Of a DNA stretch of 43,019 nucleotides, positions 41,161-43,019 are shown piece after piece. The stretch is from NCBI GenBank assembly GCA_945864305.1, contig CAMBAJ010000011.1, positions 1 to 43,019 on the forward strand, in the 5' to 3' direction. The notes below the pieces were generated by a model, which saw nothing but the letters and a program-made list of their open reading frames with translations, was not told the origin of the DNA and did no database searches. The first letter of the stretch is position 1; the number at the start of each line of letters is the position of its first letter. This DNA is from an uncultured Clostridia bacterium. Its GTDB lineage: Bacteria > Bacillota > Clostridia > Oscillospirales > Oscillospiraceae. A program made the position numbers and the translations under genes.

Positions 41161-42591
41161 ATGGATTCGATCTGGACCCAAACCGCCGTTTTCCCGTCCT
41201 TTCCCGCTCTGGAGGGAGACCTGCGGGCGGACGCGGCCATTGTGGGCGGCGGCCTGACGGGTATTCTCACTGCCTGGCTGCTGCGGCAGGCCGGGGCCGA
41301 TGTCGTGGTGCTGGAGGCGGACCGGGTGGGCGGCGGTCAGACCGCCGGCACCACCGCCAAGCTCACTGCCCAGCACGGTCTGAAATACAGCCAGCTTCTT
41401 GAAACGTTAGGAAATGAAGCCGCCAGTCAATACGCCCGCGCCAATCTTACGGCGGTGGATCATCTACGGCAGCTGATCAGGCAGCAGGACATCGACTGCG
41501 ACTGGCGGGACTGCACATCCTTCCTGTACGCCTCTGACGCCCCCGGCCCCCTGCACCGCGAATACGACGCCTGCCGGGCCCTCGGCATGGACGTCTTTCT
41601 CACCCGGAACACGGAGCTGTCTTTCCCCTGTGAGGCTCTGGGGCTGCGCCGTCAGGCCTGCTTTCATCCCTTAAAACTGCTGTCTGCCCTGAGCCAGGGG
41701 CTCCGCGTTTGCGAGCACACCCGGGTGCTGGAGGCCGATGGGCATATCCTGCGGACGGCCCGGGGCACTGTGACTGCCGAAAGCATCCTCTTCACCTGCC
41801 ATTTTCCCTTCGTCAATGTTCCCGGTTATTTTTTTATCCGGCAGCATCAGGAGCGCAGCTACGTGCTGGCACTGGAGGGGATACTCCCTCTGGAACATTA
41901 CTATCTAGGCACCGGCGGCAGTGCTTTTTCTCTCCGCTCCTCCGGCAAATACCTGCTGCTGGGCGGGGGCGGGCACCGCACCGGCGAGCATCCGGAAGCC
42001 GGTCGCTATGAACTGCTGCGCCAAACTGCCCGCCGGTACTGGCCGGACTGCCATGTGGCGGCCGCCTGGTCGGCTCAGGACTGCGTTCCCATGGACGGCG
42101 TCCCCTATATCGGGCGGCTTTCCCGGCGCCATCCCAATTGGTTCGTCGCCACGGGCTTTCAGAAGTGGGGTATGAGTTCCTCCATGGCGGCGGCGGAAAT
42201 TCTCAGCTCCCTTGTCAGGGGCGTCCCGCTTTCTGCCGACGCAGCCGTTTTCGATCCCCGGAGATTTCCGGTCCGGGCCTCCGCCAGGCAGCTGGCGTCC
42301 GATACCGCTCACGCCGTTTCCGGGTTGACGCGCCGCTTTCTGGAGCCCGCCCGCGTCTCTGCTGAAGCGATTCCGCCCGGGCACGGCGGTATTGTGGACC
42401 TCGACGGGAAAAAGGTCGGAGTCTACCGGGATGAGGCGGGAGAACTGTTCGCCGTGTCCATCGCCTGTCCCCATATGGGGTGTCAGCTGGCGTGGAATCC
42501 GGACGAAAAGAGCTGGGACTGTCCTTGCCACGGCTCCCGTTTTGACTTCCTCGGGCAGCTGCTGGACGGACCTGCGCAGGCAGACCTATGA
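41161..42591 (+). CDS. FAD-dependent oxidoreductase with C-terminal Rieske domain
   Basis: A 476-residue protein. Residues 25-380 are a DAO-type FAD oxidoreductase: dinucleotide motif AAIVGGGLTGILTAWLLRQAGADVVVLEAD, GGGQTAGTTAKLTAQHGLKY and the C-terminal FVATGFQKWGMSSSMAAAEIL. Residues about 400-476 are a Rieske domain with CPHMGC and CPCHGSRF, whose two Cys and two His hold a [2Fe-2S] cluster. This layout is that of Bacillus YhfW-like proteins. The substrate and partners are unknown. AAAGGAGG precedes the ATG. The Rieske end appears short after the second motif (about 12 residues), so it may be slightly truncated. It is followed by a strong terminator. Confidence 0.88.
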   Translation: MDSIWTQTAVFPSFPALEGDLRADAAIVGGGLTGILTAWLLRQAGADVVVLEADRVGGGQTAGTTAKLTAQHGLKYSQLLETLGNEAASQYARANLTAVDHLRQLIRQQDIDCDWRDCTSFLYASDAPGPLHREYDACRALGMDVFLTRNTELSFPCEALGLRRQACFHPLKLLSALSQGLRVCEHTRVLEADGHILRTARGTVTAESILFTCHFPFVNVPGYFFIRQHQERSYVLALEGILPLEHYYLGTGGSAFSLRSSGKYLLLGGGGHRTGEHPEAGRYELLRQTARRYWPDCHVAAAWSAQDCVPMDGVPYIGRLSRRHPNWFVATGFQKWGMSSSMAAAEILSSLVRGVPLSADAAVFDPRRFPVRASARQLASDTAHAVSGLTRRFLEPARVSAEAIPPGHGGIVDLDGKKVGVYRDEAGELFAVSIACPHMGCQLAWNPDEKSWDCPCHGSRFDFLGQLLDGPAQADL

Positions 42592-42630
42592 GACGGCAGC
42601 ACCGTGTTTCAGAGCTTTTCCGGTAAAAGA

Positions 42631-42666
42631 AGGCACCCCGTGCGGCCAAAGCCGCACGGGGTGCCT
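42631..42666 (+). terminator. Terminator after Rieske oxidoreductase
   Basis: AGGCACCCCGTGCGGC (42631-42646) and GCCGCACGGGGTGCCT (42651-42666) form a 16-bp stem with loop CAAA. No gene is seen between here and 42939. Confidence 0.85.
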
Positions 42667-42879
42667 CTTGAGGAGGGGGGAAGGAAGCTTGTATCTGGAG
42701 CACCTTTCCGGAAAGCCCGGCGGAATGACCTCATGAGGATCATAACGAAGCCATTCTGTCCGGCACAGGCAGATCAGACAAGGCCTGTGTATCTTCATGC
42801 TGTCCGAAAAATGCCAATACATTTCGGAATCTTTTGGATTTCCGTTTTCCCGGGCCAATACTGTCTTTCCCATTTTTCA

Positions 42880-42908
42880 TTGCGAATTGTCCAAGGAGAG
42901 CGTATACT
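42880..42908 (+). promoter_or_regulatory. Promoter of the phosphoesterase gene
   Basis: TTGCGA (42880-42885) and TATACT (42903-42908) are 17 bp apart, about 31 bp before the ATG. Confidence 0.55.
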
Positions 42909-42939
42909 GGGCCATATGTTAAGGAAAGGAACTGCTGCT

Positions 42940-43019
42940 ATGAAAATTCTGGTCCTCTCCGATTCCCACGGGAATCTGTCCAATATGGTCCGCGCCGTGG
43001 ACCAGTCCGCTCCCCGCAT
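42940..43019 (+). CDS. YfcE-type metallophosphoesterase, 5' part
   Basis: Only the first 26 codons are in the window. They read MKILVLSDSHGNLSNMVRAV..., the start of a YfcE/MJ0936-type phosphodiesterase, with Asp8 and His10 (SDSHGN) as metal ligands. AAGGAAAGGA precedes the ATG. The rest lies outside. Confidence 0.8.
   Translation, partial: MKILVLSDSHGNLSNMVRAVDQSAPR

Overview
The window looks like a chromosomal segment of a Gram-positive anaerobe of the Bacillota, most probably an Oscillospiraceae-type gut Clostridia (inference). Reasons: GC-rich core genes with strong GGAGG ribosome binding sites, an S-layer-homology surface protein, a flavin reductase-rubredoxin fusion, CCA-encoding tRNA genes, and accessory families (DUF6809, DUF6076, Fic/VbhA-type pairs, MobP3-like relaxase) that are common in gut Clostridia.

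Layout. (1) 1-1571: the 3' end of an OmpR/KdpE-type response regulator, convergent with a 5'-truncated SLH surface-protein gene. (2) 1568-3300: accessory remnant with a DUF6809 gene, a Fic toxin/antitoxin pair and a tRNA-Thr(CGU) gene. (3) about 3391-13094: an integrative and mobilizable element. It is bracketed by an 18-bp tRNA-Thr anticodon-arm core and pairs of TGTGGGTC repeats. It carries a second Fic/antitoxin pair on the opposite strand, a membrane-anchored XRE regulator with secreted proteins, a DUF6076 gene, an excisionase, a replication-type HTH protein, an oriT-like palindrome, an accessory mobilization protein, a relaxase with Sel1 repeats, and a tyrosine integrase beside tRNA-Thr. 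No conjugation (T4SS) genes are present. (4) 13195-14019: AT-rich spacer with DnaA-box-like sites. (5) 14020-19629: a tight minus-strand operon polA-eamA-rimI-GNAT-tsaD. (6) 19753-25510: flavin reductase/rubredoxin, adenine deaminase, a C39-like lipoprotein, an isochorismatase-family hydrolase, a radical SAM protein and an XRE regulator.

(7) 25605-38953 is the most interesting part. A minus-strand unit dctQ-dctM-dctP (TRAP transporter) runs into genes for E1alpha, E1beta, E2 and lipoyl-E3 of an acetoin-dehydrogenase-type complex. Upstream of it is a second cassette, E1alpha2-E1beta2-E2', headed by a FadR-type GntR regulator. E2' keeps the lipoyl and E3-binding domains but has lost the middle of the catalytic domain and the HxxxDG motif. 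Palindromes that fit FadR-type operators lie before the second cassette and before the regulator gene, and another palindrome overlaps the dctQ promoter. The simplest reading is that a carboxylate or related small molecule is imported by TRAP and oxidatively cleaved or decarboxylated by one or two lipoate-dependent complexes sharing a single E3. The substrate cannot be told from sequence.

(8) 39231-43019: a low-GC membrane protein, a DUF1648/SdpI-like membrane protein, a small unknown protein, a FAD oxidoreductase with a C-terminal Rieske domain, and the start of a YfcE-type phosphoesterase.
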